A program made the position numbers and the translations under genes. Of a stretch of DNA of 64,000 nt, positions 47,537-58,184 are shown piece by piece (positions within the stretch are counted from its first letter, which is position 1; each line of letters starts with the position of its first letter). The notes beneath the pieces were generated by a model. The model did not search any database and was not told the DNA's origin. It saw only the letters and a program-made list of their open reading frames with translations. The stretch covers positions 310,001-374,000 of the forward strand of contig NZ_PZZZ01000002.1 of assembly GCF_003046475.1 (NCBI RefSeq), in the 5' to 3' direction. Origin of the DNA: Mycoplana dimorpha (GTDB taxonomy: Bacteria > Pseudomonadota > Alphaproteobacteria > Rhizobiales > Rhizobiaceae).

Positions 47537-48817
47537 TCATTGGAAGACGGCGTTAGGATTATCCAGGCTGTCGGAACCTTCAAGCTCGATCGTGCCGAGA
47601 TCCAGCGCCGAGATGACGCGTTCGATCGTCTTCGACTGAGCCACCAGGCCGTCGATCGCCGCCTGCACCGTCGCATTGCCCTCGGCATTGCCTTCGCCGA
47701 TCATCTGGTCGTAGGCCTCGACGGTCTCGGCGCGCTTCACCATCGCCTGCATCGCCGCAATGGTGGTGTCGAGCTTCGCCTTCATCTCGGCGTCGAGGGC
47801 GGCATCCTTCGCAGCCACAAGCTCGGAAAGGGACGGGCCGGTCAATCTGGTGCCGTTGGGGCGGACGTATTCGCCAGTATAGGCGCTTCGGATGCCGACA
47901 GCATCGTAGTAATGCGAGTTGTGGGTGTTGTCGGAGAAGCAGTCGTGCTCCTCTTCCGAGTCGTGCAGCATCAGGCCGAGCTTCATGCGCTCGCCTGCGA
48001 GTTCACCATAGGAGAGCGAGCCCATGCCGGTGAGGATCGCGGAAAGCCCGGCCTTCGGATCGGCGCTGACCGTCTTCGCCGCGCCGCCCTGCGGCGCCCA
48101 TTGGGCGACCATCTCTCCGAGATCGGCCACCAAAAGGCCGGTCGCCGCCTTCAGATAGGCGGCGCGGCGCTCGCAATTGCCGCCGGTGCAGTTTTTCGTA
48201 TCGAAGTCGGTGGCCGGCCGCTTGCCGGCGCCCGGGCCGGTGCCGTTCAGGTCCTGGCCCCAGAGCAGGAACTCGATCGCGTGATAGCCGGTCGCGACGT
48301 TCGCCTCCACGCCTCCGGCTTCCTGCAGGGTGCCGGCGAGAAACTCGGGTGTGAGCTTCGTCGCGTCCACCTCCTTGCCGTCGATCCTGATCGTCGGATT
48401 GGCGATGACGTTGGCGACGAACAGCGCGTTCTCCTCGCTCTCGGATCCGTAGCTCGCATCGACATAGTCGATCAGGCCCTCGTCGAGCGGCCAGGCATTG
48501 ACCTTGCCTTCCCATTCGTCGACCACGGCATTGCCGAAGCGATAGACTTCCGTCTGCTGGTAGGGAACGCGGGCCTTGATCCAGGCGGTGCGCGCGGCCG
48601 TCAACGTCTCGTCGTTCGGGTCCGCGATCAACTGGTCGACGGCAACGGCGAGTTCTTTGGCGGCCGCAAGCGAGTCTGTAAACTTGGCGTGGGCGACCTC
48701 GACATAATGCGCGACGATCGCCCCAGGCTCGGTCGCTGCGAAAGCGGGCTGGGCGGCAGGTGCGGCGATGGCGGCCAGAAGCGCCAGCGCGGTCGAGCGG
48801 AGAAAGGACGTCGTCAT
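47537..48817 (-). CDS. imelysin family iron-regulated protein
   Basis: 426-residue exported imelysin with a signal peptide (cleavage likely after AFA, residue 27). The GxHxxE signature is intact as GYHAIE (177-182). Two CxnC-like pairs occur near 215-221. It is the first gene of the four-gene operon. ATG 48817 follows AAGG. An Irr-type iron control element lies about 140 bases upstream (48960-48976), supporting iron control. Confidence 0.92.
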   Translation of the reverse strand: MTTSFLRSTALALLAAIAAPAAQPAFAATEPGAIVAHYVEVAHAKFTDSLAAAKELAVAVDQLIADPNDETLTAARTAWIKARVPYQQTEVYRFGNAVVDEWEGKVNAWPLDEGLIDYVDASYGSESEENALFVANVIANPTIRIDGKEVDATKLTPEFLAGTLQEAGGVEANVATGYHAIEFLLWGQDLNGTGPGAGKRPATDFDTKNCTGGNCERRAAYLKAATGLLVADLGEMVAQWAPQGGAAKTVSADPKAGLSAILTGMGSLSYGELAGERMKLGLMLHDSEEEHDCFSDNTHNSHYYDAVGIRSAYTGEYVRPNGTRLTGPSLSELVAAKDAALDAEMKAKLDTTIAAMQAMVKRAETVEAYDQMIGEGNAEGNATVQAAIDGLVAQSKTIERVISALDLGTIELEGSDSLDNPNAVFQ

Positions 48818-48959
48818 GTTGCCTTCAGGACTCCCGGCTATTTTTTTTGCTTTTTCCCGGCGCTTGAAAAGACGGCAAGGATGCCGGAACGCTGCCCACA
48901 ACCGGGCGTGTGGGCCTGGCTGTCATTACGTAAAAATAAACTGGTGTCAAATAGTATAG

Positions 48960-48976
48960 TTTAGAACCGTTCGATC
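48960..48976 (-). promoter_or_regulatory. Irr-like iron control element (ICE) upstream of the imelysin operon
   Basis: TTTAGAACCGTTCGATC on the plus strand matches the rhizobial Irr/ICE consensus TTTAGAA-N3-TTCTAAA at 7 of 7 left-half and 4 of 7 right-half positions. It lies just upstream of a TTGACA -35 hexamer (minus strand, 48950-48945), the position of an activator rather than a blocking site. The -10 is weak (TAATGA). Confidence 0.55.
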
Positions 48977-49015
48977 TTTGCGTCGCCGTTTGGCTGCCCT
49001 GACGGGCGGAGCCGC

Positions 49016-50302
49016 TTAGGCCTTGCGGCCCATCGCGCAGAAGAAGAAACCGTCGGTGTCGGTCGAGGCGGGCGTCAGAGTCACCGTCTTCATATCCGCC
49101 GACCAGGGCTTGGGCTTGTCGGTGCCGAACAGGTCTTCCCAGGCTTCCGCCGCGGACAGGATCTCGAAGTCGGGATTGTCCTCGCAAAACCCATAGACCT
49201 GGTTCTCGTTTTCTTCCGGCAGCACCGAACAGGTCACATAGAGCAGGTATCCGCCAGGGCGTACGAAATGCGCCGCACTTGCCAGCGCTTCCTCCTGTTG
49301 GGCCAGCCGCTCCTCGAGGTTCTTGTCGGTCAGCCGCCACTTGGTGTCCGGGCGGCGGCGCCAGGTGCCGGTGCCGGTGCAGGGCGCATCGACCAGTACG
49401 CGGTCGAAGCGGCCGGCGAGCGGCGAAAGGCTGGAAAAGTCCTCGTGCACCTGAACGTTGCGGGTGCCGGCCCGCTTCAGGCGTTCGATGATCGGCGCCA
49501 GCCGCTTCCGGTCGGCATCGAAGGCATGCACCTGACCCTTGTTGTTCATGGCAGCCGACATCGCCAGCGCCTTGCCGCCGCCGCCGGCGCAGAAGTCGAG
49601 CACCTGCTCGCCCTCCTGGGCGAACACCAGATCGGCGACGATCTGCGAGCCCTCGTCCTGCACCTCGAACCATCCCTCCTCGAAGGCGGGCTCGGCGGTA
49701 ACATTCGGCAGGCGCGCCGGCCCTTCACCAGCCGGGATGCGGATACCGTTGCGGGCGATCGTCGTCGGCACGGCGCCGCAGTGTTCCAGCGCCCTGAGCA
49801 CCTTGTCACGCGAGGCCTTCAGCGTATTGGCGCGCAGGTCGAGCGTCGGCCGGCTCGTCAGCGCCTGGGCCTCGTGCAGCCAGTCGTCGGAAAAATTCTC
49901 GACGAACGAGGCCTGAACCCATTCGGGAATGTCGCCCTGCACGTGCAGAGGGGCGTGCTCCAGCCGACGTCGCGCGAGCGAAGCGAGCCGCTCGGCGGGA
50001 ATGTCGGGCGCGAACTTGTCGCCGTCGAGCTGTCGCGCCAGTGTCTCCGGGGTCAGACCCCACTGGCGAAGCATGACGCCGAGCGCCAGGGCATCGGCGC
50101 TATCGTCGTCCATCAGGTAGGCATGCGACAGCTTCATGCGCAAAGCGTCGTAGACGATGTTGCCGATCGCCGCCCGGTCACCGGAGCCGGCGAAGCGGTG
50201 GGCGAGGCCCCAGTCCTTGAGCGAGTCCGCCACGGGACGCTTGCGCGTCTCGATATCCGCCAGGACCTCTATGGCTCCCGAGAGCCGCCCACCCAGTCGC
50301 AT
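49016..50302 (-). CDS. RsmB/NOP family rRNA cytosine-5 methyltransferase
   Basis: 428-residue SAM-dependent methyltransferase that makes m5C in 16S rRNA or tRNA. SAM motif I is VLDFCAGGGGKAL (234-246). Motif IV is DAPCTGTGTW (Cys308) and motif VI is VTCSVLP (Cys358); these two cysteines are the RNA m5C catalytic pair. The N-terminal domain is not a full NusB domain as in E. coli RsmB, so the exact site is uncertain. Confidence 0.92.
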   Translation of the reverse strand: MRLGGRLSGAIEVLADIETRKRPVADSLKDWGLAHRFAGSGDRAAIGNIVYDALRMKLSHAYLMDDDSADALALGVMLRQWGLTPETLARQLDGDKFAPDIPAERLASLARRRLEHAPLHVQGDIPEWVQASFVENFSDDWLHEAQALTSRPTLDLRANTLKASRDKVLRALEHCGAVPTTIARNGIRIPAGEGPARLPNVTAEPAFEEGWFEVQDEGSQIVADLVFAQEGEQVLDFCAGGGGKALAMSAAMNNKGQVHAFDADRKRLAPIIERLKRAGTRNVQVHEDFSSLSPLAGRFDRVLVDAPCTGTGTWRRRPDTKWRLTDKNLEERLAQQEEALASAAHFVRPGGYLLYVTCSVLPEENENQVYGFCEDNPDFEILSAAEAWEDLFGTDKPKPWSADMKTVTLTPASTDTDGFFFCAMGRKA

Positions 50303-50372
50303 TGCTCAACTCCGTTTTGACGCCGTGGTAACGGCAAGGGGCGGCGAGGGCAAGCGGACCGGCTAATTTGAC

Positions 50373-50735
50373 TCAGCTGTTGATGATTTCGTAGCAGACC
50401 TTGGCGTGGCCGCTGCTGATCATGCCGATCTCCGAGGCGGCGGCCTTGGACAGGTCGAGCACCCGCCCGCGGACGAATGGGCCGCGATCGTTGATCCGCA
50501 CGATGACGCTCTTGCCGTTATTGGCGTTGGTAACCTTGAGCTTGGTGCCGAAGCGAAGACTCTTGTGCGCGGCGGTCATGTGGGCCGGATTCATGCGTTC
50601 GCCGGAGGCGGTTTTCGAAGTCAGCGCATACCAGGAAGCGCGGCCGCAACCGGCCGCGTCGGCGACAGATGCGAAAGTAACGGGCGCAGCGATGACGAGT
50701 GCAGCGAGGGCCGCAGTAGAGGGCTTGACAGACAT
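50373..50735 (-). CDS. RlpA-like septal ring lytic transglycosylase (short)
   Basis: 120-residue exported protein. A signal peptide ends near VADA (residue 28); the rest is a double-psi beta-barrel with [42 protein letters not shown], typical of RlpA, which trims denuded peptidoglycan at the septum. It lacks the SPOR domain of E. coli RlpA. ATG 50735 has GGGAGG upstream. A perfect CtrA site lies about 110 bases upstream, suggesting cell-cycle control. Confidence 0.88.
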   Translation of the reverse strand: MSVKPSTAALAALVIAAPVTFASVADAAGCGRASWYALTSKTASGERMNPAHMTAAHKSLRFGTKLKVTNANNGKSVIVRINDRGPFVRGRVLDLSKAAASEIGMISSGHAKVCYEIINS

Positions 50736-51118
50736 GGTGACCTCCCAGTGCTGGTGTCCATTTACTTCTGACAGCACTGTCTATTCGGGCCAAAGATGGC
50801 AAAACAGCGCCTTGTTCCACGCGGGCCGGGCGCCGAGCACGGCGTTAATACTCCATTAAGAATACCGGGTGCCTTGGGGACTTCGACGGAGGCGTCGCAA
50901 AAAGCCTTGAGAATCAGAGATAAACTTGAATGATCGCCGGCCGTGGAATTTGATGTTTCCACAGGTTATGCAGGCGGAAAAAAGTTGCACATACGCCGAA
51001 AAGAGTACCCTAAACCTGATCGGTCAAGGAGCGGTATCGCGCATAAGCTGTGAAAAATTGACGAAACTTAGGCGGGTTTCGACGCTCGCCACAATTGCAG
51101 GTTCGCCGGATTGACGCG
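50736..51118. other. divergent spacer carrying a CtrA box
   Basis: 383 bases between rlpA and the epimerase gene's end. No gene is supported. It holds the CtrA box (50845-50859) and A/T-rich patches near 50910-51060. Confidence 0.5.
50845..50859 (-). promoter_or_regulatory. CtrA binding site upstream of rlpA
   Basis: TTAATACTCCATTAA is an exact TTAA-N7-TTAA full CtrA site of alphaproteobacteria, 110 bases before the rlpA start codon. Confidence 0.6.
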
Positions 51119-51990
51119 TCAACCGCGCCAGACGCCGTCGTTCCACATCTGGGCCAGCGATATCCGGTAATCGGGGAAGCGGAAGAGGAAGCCGAGTGCG
51201 CGGATCTTGGCATTCGAGACGCGCTTGTTTTCGCCGTAGAAAGACCGTGCCATGGGCGACAGCTCGGCCGTCTCGAAGGGAACTTCGGGCGGCATCTCGG
51301 CGCCCATCAGCCGGGCCGCCTCGGCCACCACGTCTTGCGGCGGGGCGGGCTCGTCGTCCGTGATGTTGAAGATCCCGCCATGCCGGCCCTCAGCCAGGAA
51401 CAGCGCCGAGGCGCCGATGTCCTCCACCCGAATACGGTTGAACACCTGGTCCTTCTTGACGAGCCGCCGCGCCGTGCCCTCGGCGACATTGCGCAGCGCG
51501 TTGCGGCCGGGTCCGTAGATGCCGCCGAGCCGCAGCACGGCGACGGGAATGCCGCTTTCGCGCGACAGTTCCAGCCAGCGGTTCTCCGCCTCGACACGCT
51601 CGATCGAGCGGGTGGAGACCGGATGGATCTTAGTTTCCTCATCCACCCAGCCGCCCTGATGGTCGCCGTACACACCCACGGTGGAGAGATAGCCGGCCCA
51701 TTGCAGCTTCGGCATCAGGTCCGAAATCGGCGGCACACCTTCGCGAAACAGCGGGTCGCCCGCCTTGCCAGGTGCAATGGACTGCACGAGATGCGTGGTT
51801 TGCCGCATCGCTTCGCCGAGCGCCTCGGAGATCGCCTCGCCGTCAAAGAGCAAGGCCTCGATGCCGCACGCTGCGAGCGCTGCCGCCTTGTCCGCCGAGC
51901 GCGTGGTACCTGACACCGCATATCCCGCCGCCATGAAGGCCTGCGCGATGGCGCGACCGGAGAAGCCGGCTCCCAAAACCAACAGACGCA

Positions 51991-51994
<4 letters not shown>
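51119..51994 (-). CDS. NAD-dependent epimerase/dehydratase-like SDR protein
   Basis: 291-residue Rossmann-fold protein of the extended SDR class, YeeZ-like. The dinucleotide-binding start is [14 protein letters not shown]; a [11 protein letters not shown] segment stands where the SDR active site lies, without a clear YxxxK pair. It likely acts on an NAD(P)-linked sugar or small metabolite; no substrate can be assigned. Its start (GGAGG upstream) overlaps queG by 4 bases, and it is last in the GST-queG-SDR unit. Confidence 0.83.
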
Positions 51995-53154
<1,160 letters not shown>

Positions 53155-53163
53155 GGCTTCGCC

Positions 53164-53856
53164 TCAGAAATCGAGGTCCGCATAGTGCGAGACCGGGGTG
53201 ACGCCGCGCACCCGTTCGGCAAGCAGCGGCCGGAACGAGGGGCGTGACTTGATCCGCTGGTACCAGTCCTTCGCCTGCGGCGCGTCCTGCCAGTTGATCT
53301 CGCCGAGATAGTCGAGCACCGAGACTGCCGCTGCGGCGGCGAGGTCGGCATAACTGAGCCGGTCGCCGGCGAGATAGGTACGCGAGCCGGCAAGCCACGA
53401 AAGATACTTCATGTGCTGGCGGATGTTTGCCCGGGAATTGCGCAGGATCTTGCTGTCCGGCGGCCCGCCGCCCTGGTCTGGCGTCATCTGCAGCTTGAAG
53501 ATCCGCTCGCGCACGAGCGGCCGCGTCACGTCCTGCTCCATCTTCTGCAGGAACCATTCGACAAGCCTACGGATCTCCGCCCGCTGGAACGGATCCTCGG
53601 CCAGAAGCCGGCGGTCGCGCTTCAAAACGCCGTGCGTCTCGTCGAGATATTCGCAGATCACCGTCGCGCCGCAGAGCGCGCGCATGCTGTCGTCGACATA
53701 GACCGGCAGCGTGCCGGCCGGATTGAGAGCCAGGAAATCGCGCCGGTTCTCCCAGGGCTGTTCTTCCGCGAAGTCGGTCTGGTAGCCGTACTCGGCGAGG
53801 ATCAGGCGAACGAATCGCGAAGCGGAGGACATCGGGTGATGATAGAGGGTCGGCAT
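53164..53856 (-). CDS. glutathione S-transferase family protein
   Basis: 230-residue GST with an N-terminal thioredoxin-fold domain (LYHHPMSSASRFVRLILAEYG, NPAGTLPVYVDD, then CEYLDE) and a C-terminal helical domain (YLAGDRLSYADLAAAAAVSVLDYL). It probably conjugates or reduces with glutathione; the substrate is unknown. It is first in the GST-queG-SDR unit. Confidence 0.9.
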   Translation of the reverse strand: MPTLYHHPMSSASRFVRLILAEYGYQTDFAEEQPWENRRDFLALNPAGTLPVYVDDSMRALCGATVICEYLDETHGVLKRDRRLLAEDPFQRAEIRRLVEWFLQKMEQDVTRPLVRERIFKLQMTPDQGGGPPDSKILRNSRANIRQHMKYLSWLAGSRTYLAGDRLSYADLAAAAAVSVLDYLGEINWQDAPQAKDWYQRIKSRPSFRPLLAERVRGVTPVSHYADLDF

Positions 53857-54022
53857 TTCTGGCTTTTCGTCTGAAGATTGTCGGAGGAAGCGGACCGGCC
53901 GGCAGATCGGGCAGGCGAATTACGCTGGTCACGACTCCTGACACAAAGCTATAGGAATATGGTTAAGCAAACACAAGCTTCGCGGTCGTTGCTTCACGCC
54001 GCCGCCTTTTCAAGGAATGTCC

Positions 54023-54829
54023 ATGCCCGACCAGTCCATTGTCAGCGCGCTAGTCCTCGGTCTGATTGAGGGCCTGACCGAGTTCATCCCCGTTTCCTCG
54101 ACTGCCCATGTGCTGCTTGCCGGCCATTTCCTCGGGTTTGAATCGCCCGGCAACACCTTTGCGGTGCTGATCCAGCTTGGCGCGATTCTCGCCATCCTGG
54201 CCGTGTACGCGACGAAACTGGTGCAGATCGCGCTGGCGCTTCCGACCAGTGCCGCCGCCCGCCGCTTCGTGCTTTGCGTGCTGATTGCCTTTCTGCCGGC
54301 CGCCCTGATCGGCGTCGTCGCCCACGGCTTCATCAAGTCGGTGCTGTTCGAGACCCCGCGTCTGATCTGCATCGTCCTGATCGTCGGCGGCTTCATCCTC
54401 TATGCGATCGACCGTATGCCGCTGAAGCCGCGCTACAAGGACGTCATGGACTATCCGCCGTCGCTCGCGTTCAAGATCGGCCTGTTCCAGTGCCTCGCGA
54501 TGGTGCCGGGCACCTCGCGCTCGGGCGCGACGATCGCCGGCGCGCTACTGATGGGCGCGGACAAGCGCTCGGCGGCGGAATTCTCGTTCTTTCTGGCGAT
54601 GCCCACGATGCTGGGGGCTTTCACCCTCGATCTCTACAAGAACCGGGACGCACTGACATTCGATGCTGGTGTGCTGATCGCCATCGGCTTCGTCGCGGCG
54701 TTCGTGGCGGCGCTCGTCGTCGTGCGATCGCTCCTCGATTTCGTATCGCGGCGTGGTTTCGCGCCCTTCGCCATCTGGCGAATCGTCGTCGGCGTGGCCG
54801 GCCTCATCGGCCTGTCCATATGGGGCTGA
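54023..54829 (+). CDS. uppP: undecaprenyl-diphosphatase (BacA/UppP)
   Basis: 268-residue inner-membrane phosphatase that recycles undecaprenyl pyrophosphate for cell-wall and polysaccharide synthesis. Conserved motifs are [17 protein letters not shown] (catalytic Glu residues) and [15 protein letters not shown] (phosphate binding). About eight helices. ATG 54023 is chosen over 54017 because AAGGA is 6 bases upstream. Loss of this enzyme lowers resistance to bacitracin in known bacteria. Confidence 0.96.
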   Translation: MPDQSIVSALVLGLIEGLTEFIPVSSTAHVLLAGHFLGFESPGNTFAVLIQLGAILAILAVYATKLVQIALALPTSAAARRFVLCVLIAFLPAALIGVVAHGFIKSVLFETPRLICIVLIVGGFILYAIDRMPLKPRYKDVMDYPPSLAFKIGLFQCLAMVPGTSRSGATIAGALLMGADKRSAAEFSFFLAMPTMLGAFTLDLYKNRDALTFDAGVLIAIGFVAAFVAALVVVRSLLDFVSRRGFAPFAIWRIVVGVAGLIGLSIWG

Positions 54830-54841
54830 CGCTTTGAGGCG

Positions 54842-54865
54842 CGGCCGGGTGTAGGCGCCCGGCCG
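54842..54865 (+). terminator. possible terminator after uppP
   Basis: 8-bp stem CGGCCGGG / CCCGGCCG with an 8-base loop, 13 bases past the uppP stop, followed only by a short TT run. It may serve both uppP and the small convergent gene. Confidence 0.5.
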
Positions 54866-54871
54866 TTGCGT

Positions 54872-55024
54872 TTATCGGCCGATCGACGAGGTCGTGCAGG
54901 GGTCGACGCCATAGGCGGGCGCGCAGCCGTGCTTGCCGGCGGCCACCGTGGTCGGGGCCATGAACGAGCCCGCCAGGATCACCAGCGCTGCGCAGCCGAA
55001 GAAAAGTGCAATTGCCTTGCCCAT
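54872..55024 (-). CDS. small exported peptide (hypothetical)
   Basis: 50-residue peptide beginning MGKAIALFFGCAALVILAGS, a short positive start and a hydrophobic core, as in a signal peptide or small membrane anchor. The mature part has two cysteines (GCAPAY and PCTTSSIGR). No Shine-Dalgarno is clear (AGGGG about 10 bases before the start). Reading depends on codon quality only; I recognise no family. Confidence 0.5.
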   Translation of the reverse strand: MGKAIALFFGCAALVILAGSFMAPTTVAAGKHGCAPAYGVDPCTTSSIGR

Positions 55025-55288
55025 GTCGAAGAAGCCCCTAAGGAAAATTGCGCCCGGTCTGCCGGTTGCGCGAGGCGGTGTGTATGCCCGACCCTGGGAA
55101 ACATCAATAAGCGAACATGCTGAAGGCCGGGTAAAGACCGACGGGAGTTTTCAACTGCGGCAGAACTGCAACGTCCGGCCCGGCGTGCGGCGGCGGCGCG
55201 ACGGCCGGGGCGCCGTCGCATGCTGCTTCGGGGCCCGCAGCCGCATGCCTGACGGTCGGTCCGGTTGCCTACAGCGTGCGCAAAAAGG

Positions 55289-56263
55289 TCAGATCGTCCC
55301 GCGCGTAAATTGCCCCTTCGGGCGATAGCGGACCAGATAGGTCGGCAGAATGGCCTCGACCAGGGCCGGCGCGATGCCGAGCGCCTCGAAGGTGCGTCCG
55401 TCCTTCTTCGCCTCGTCGGAGACGATGTTGTCCAGTCGCAGCAGCTTGACCTGGTCGGCGGTCAACGGCGGATCGACGAAGGGAACGAGGGTCGAGAGGG
55501 ATCCGATCAGCGAGGCGACGCCGAAGGGCAGCGAAACAAGCGGCCGCTTCCGGTCGATGACCTGCAGCATCAGCTCGATGCACTGGCGGAACGTCAGGAT
55601 TTCCGGTCCGCCGAGCTCGTATGTAGTACCCTTGGCAACCTTGCCGTCGACGGCAAGCGCCACCGCCTCGGCGACGTCCGCCACGTAGACCGGCTGGAAC
55701 TTGGTGTGCCCGCCGCCGACCAGGGGCAAGACGGGTGCGAAGCGCGACATGTCGGCGAACTTGTTGAAGAAGCCGTCCTCGGGCCCGAAAATGATCGAGG
55801 GACGCAAGATCACCGCCTCCGGCAGAACCTTGCGGATGGCGAGTTCGCCGCGCCCCTTGGAGCGGGCGTACCCCGATGGCGACTGTGCGTCCGCGCCGAT
55901 CGCGGAAATGTGCGTCAGCGTGGCACCGCGCGCGCGGGCGGCCTCGGCAACGGCGCGTGCGCCAAAGTCCTGCACGGCGTCGAAGCGGTTGCGACCCTTC
56001 TCGAAGAGGATGCCGACGCAGTTGACCACATGGTCAGCGTCCTGCACGGCCCGGTCGACCGAGTCGCGGTAGCGCAGGTTCGCCTGGACGTAGGAGATCT
56101 GGCCGAGGCCGCCGAGCGGCTGCAGGAAGCCGGCAAGGTCGGGGCGCCGGACAGCGACCCGGATGCGATAGCCGCGCCTCGCCAGTGCCCGCACCACATG
56201 TCGACCGACGAATCCGGACCCGCCGAAGACGGTGACCTGCGGCGGAAGATTGGAAAGGCTCAT
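55289..56263 (-). CDS. complex I NDUFA9 subunit-like SDR protein
   Basis: 324-residue atypical short-chain dehydrogenase. The N-terminal NAD(P) site is VTVFGGSGFVGRHVVRAL; VLRPSIIFGPEDGFFNKFADMSRFAP and FQPVYVADVAEAV are strongly typical of the NDUFA9-like group found in alphaproteobacteria. In mitochondria this is an accessory subunit of complex I; in bacteria a ubiquinone- or complex I-linked role is presumed. No nuo genes are near. Confidence 0.88.
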   Translation of the reverse strand: MSLSNLPPQVTVFGGSGFVGRHVVRALARRGYRIRVAVRRPDLAGFLQPLGGLGQISYVQANLRYRDSVDRAVQDADHVVNCVGILFEKGRNRFDAVQDFGARAVAEAARARGATLTHISAIGADAQSPSGYARSKGRGELAIRKVLPEAVILRPSIIFGPEDGFFNKFADMSRFAPVLPLVGGGHTKFQPVYVADVAEAVALAVDGKVAKGTTYELGGPEILTFRQCIELMLQVIDRKRPLVSLPFGVASLIGSLSTLVPFVDPPLTADQVKLLRLDNIVSDEAKKDGRTFEALGIAPALVEAILPTYLVRYRPKGQFTRGTI

Positions 56264-56382
56264 GCGGGATGCTCCTGGAATAGGCACGGTGGGTGCCGCC
56301 TACATAGCCGAAAGAAACCGGCAGGTGAAGGCTTGTCTGTGGCGCCGTTCTCCGCGTCGTCCGTGCCGCTCGCGGCCGCTCG

Positions 56383-56670
56383 TCAGACGCCTTCGACCAC
56401 CACCATTTCCGCGTCTGCGACCTCCTGGCGGATGGCCGCGGCGATCTGGTATTCGGGCGAGTTGTAGCAGTCGATCGCCGCCTGCATCGACGGGAATTCG
56501 ATCACCACGTTGCGGGCGCGCACCTGCCCCTCCAGCTTCTGGAACGTGCCGCCGCGCGCCAGGAAGACTGCTCCGTACTTCTCGAACGCCGGCTTTGCCG
56601 CCGCGACATAGTCCTTGTAGCGCTCGGTGTCGCGGACATCGACGCGCGCGATCCAGTATCCCTTGGCCAT
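56383..56670 (-). CDS. DUF1330 family protein
   Basis: 95-residue ferredoxin-like (dimeric alpha-beta barrel) protein. It reads MAKGYWIARVDVRDTERYKDYVAAAKPAF, then EFPSMQAAIDCYNSPEYQ, hallmarks of DUF1330. AGGAGGAAACC before ATG 56670 is strong. The family's function is unknown. It follows pyrF by 26 bases on the same strand and is probably co-transcribed. Confidence 0.9.
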   Translation of the reverse strand: MAKGYWIARVDVRDTERYKDYVAAAKPAFEKYGAVFLARGGTFQKLEGQVRARNVVIEFPSMQAAIDCYNSPEYQIAAAIRQEVADAEMVVVEGV

Positions 56671-56696
56671 GGTTTCCTCCTCGGTGTGCATTGTGG

Positions 56697-57395
56697 CTAA
56701 GATTGAAGCGCGGCCGACATTTCGGCAAGGATCGCCTCGGCCGCCGCAACAGGATCGTCCGCCTTTACGATCGGCCGTGCGACGACCAGGTGGCTCGACC
56801 CGGCCCTGAGCGCCTCGGCCGGCGTCATTACCCGCTTCTGGTCACCCTTTTCGGCGCCGGCCGGGCGGATTCCCGGCGTGACGATCGCCATGTCCGCGCC
56901 AACGACCTTGCGCACGGCGGAGGCCTCCTCGGCCGAGCAGACGATGCCGCCCATGCCGGCCGCGCGTGCCTGGTCGGCGCGGCGCAGGACGAGTTCGTGC
57001 GGGGAGCATTCGTAGCCGGCCTCGGCGAGGTCCTGCGCGTCCATCGAGGTCAGCACGGTGACCCCGAGCAGGCAGAGGCCGGAGCCTTGCGCCGCCTCGA
57101 CGGCCGCCCGCATCGCCTTCGGATAGGCGTGCAGCGTCAGCATCGACATGCCCATCTTGGCAATGTTCTCGACACCCTTCGCAACCGTGTTGTCGATGTC
57201 GAGCAGCTTCATGTCGAGGAAGACCTTCTTGCCGTCCCGAACGAGATCACGGGAGAGTTCGAGCCCGCCGGCGAAGACGAGCTGATAGCCGATCTTGTAG
57301 AAGAGAACGCTGTCGCCGAGCGCTCGCACCTTGGCCTCGGCCTCGGCGACGGTCGGAACATCAAGGCCGACGATCAGGCGTTCGCGTGCATCCAT
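56697..57395 (-). CDS. pyrF: orotidine 5'-phosphate decarboxylase
   Basis: 232-residue TIM-barrel enzyme of UMP synthesis, decarboxylating OMP. The catalytic motif [15 protein letters not shown] holds the Asp-Lys-Asp set; IVTPGIRP and [10 protein letters not shown] form the phosphate-binding end. ATG 57395 gives a normal length. It lies 88 bases downstream of the pmtA stop on the same strand. Confidence 0.97.
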   Translation of the reverse strand: MDARERLIVGLDVPTVAEAEAKVRALGDSVLFYKIGYQLVFAGGLELSRDLVRDGKKVFLDMKLLDIDNTVAKGVENIAKMGMSMLTLHAYPKAMRAAVEAAQGSGLCLLGVTVLTSMDAQDLAEAGYECSPHELVLRRADQARAAGMGGIVCSAEEASAVRKVVGADMAIVTPGIRPAGAEKGDQKRVMTPAEALRAGSSHLVVARPIVKADDPVAAAEAILAEMSAALQS

Positions 57396-57483
57396 GGTGA
57401 CATACCTCTCCACAATTCCGTCGCCGTCCAGTCGCACGGGACGGGACTGTCCGCAAGCGCAGCGCAAAAAGATTGCGGGCCTT

Positions 57484-58086
57484 TCAATGCGTCCGGCGAT
57501 AGGTCCAGAGTTGCGCCGGCGGAATGTTGCGAACCACGAAATCGAGATGGCTGATCTGGTAGCGGCCGGGCATGGCGGGAACCGGGGAAACGGGTCCGTA
57601 GGAGATCTGCACCACCGGTCGGCCCGCCGGAATGCGGTTCAGCAGGCCTTCGATCAACGCCACGCGGCGGTGCGCCGGGAAGTTCAGAAGCGGCACGGCG
57701 GAAATGACGCTGTCGAACTTCTGGTCCCTGAGGGTTCCGAGCGCGGTGTCGAGGTCAAACGCATCGCCGTTGACGAACTGCACGCCCGCGAAGCGTTCGA
57801 CTAGGTGGTTGTAGAATTCCGTCGAGTACTCGACCGAGACAACCTTTTCTGGTGCGAGCCCCGTCTCGAGGATCGCCTTGGTGATCGCGCCCGTGCCGGG
57901 GCCGAGTTCGAGGACGGGGAGGCCTGACGTCGGATTGATGACGCTGGCCATCCGGCGCGCCGTCACCGAAGAGGTCGGGATGATCGAGCCGACAGCGCGA
58001 GTATTGCTGATCCAGCCCTTGAAGAAGCGGATTTCCTCGTCGAATTTCCTGCCGAGCCGTTCCTTGACCTTCCCGCGCAAATTCAT
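57484..58086 (-). CDS. pmtA: phosphatidylethanolamine N-methyltransferase, Sinorhizobium type
   Basis: 200-residue soluble SAM-dependent methyltransferase that makes phosphatidylcholine by three successive methylations of PE. The start [25 protein letters not shown] and the SAM site [16 protein letters not shown] match the Rhizobiaceae PmtA I know. GGGGGAG precedes ATG 58086. Phosphatidylcholine is needed in rhizobia for normal growth and host interaction. Confidence 0.9.
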   Translation of the reverse strand: MNLRGKVKERLGRKFDEEIRFFKGWISNTRAVGSIIPTSSVTARRMASVINPTSGLPVLELGPGTGAITKAILETGLAPEKVVSVEYSTEFYNHLVERFAGVQFVNGDAFDLDTALGTLRDQKFDSVISAVPLLNFPAHRRVALIEGLLNRIPAGRPVVQISYGPVSPVPAMPGRYQISHLDFVVRNIPPAQLWTYRRTH

Positions 58087-58184
58087 GTCCACTCCCCCCG
58101 AATTGACGGCTGCTACCTATGCTTCTTCCGGATGATTCGGAAGACACTCCGGAAGTATTTGTTTCCGCATGCGGCAAAAACAAG

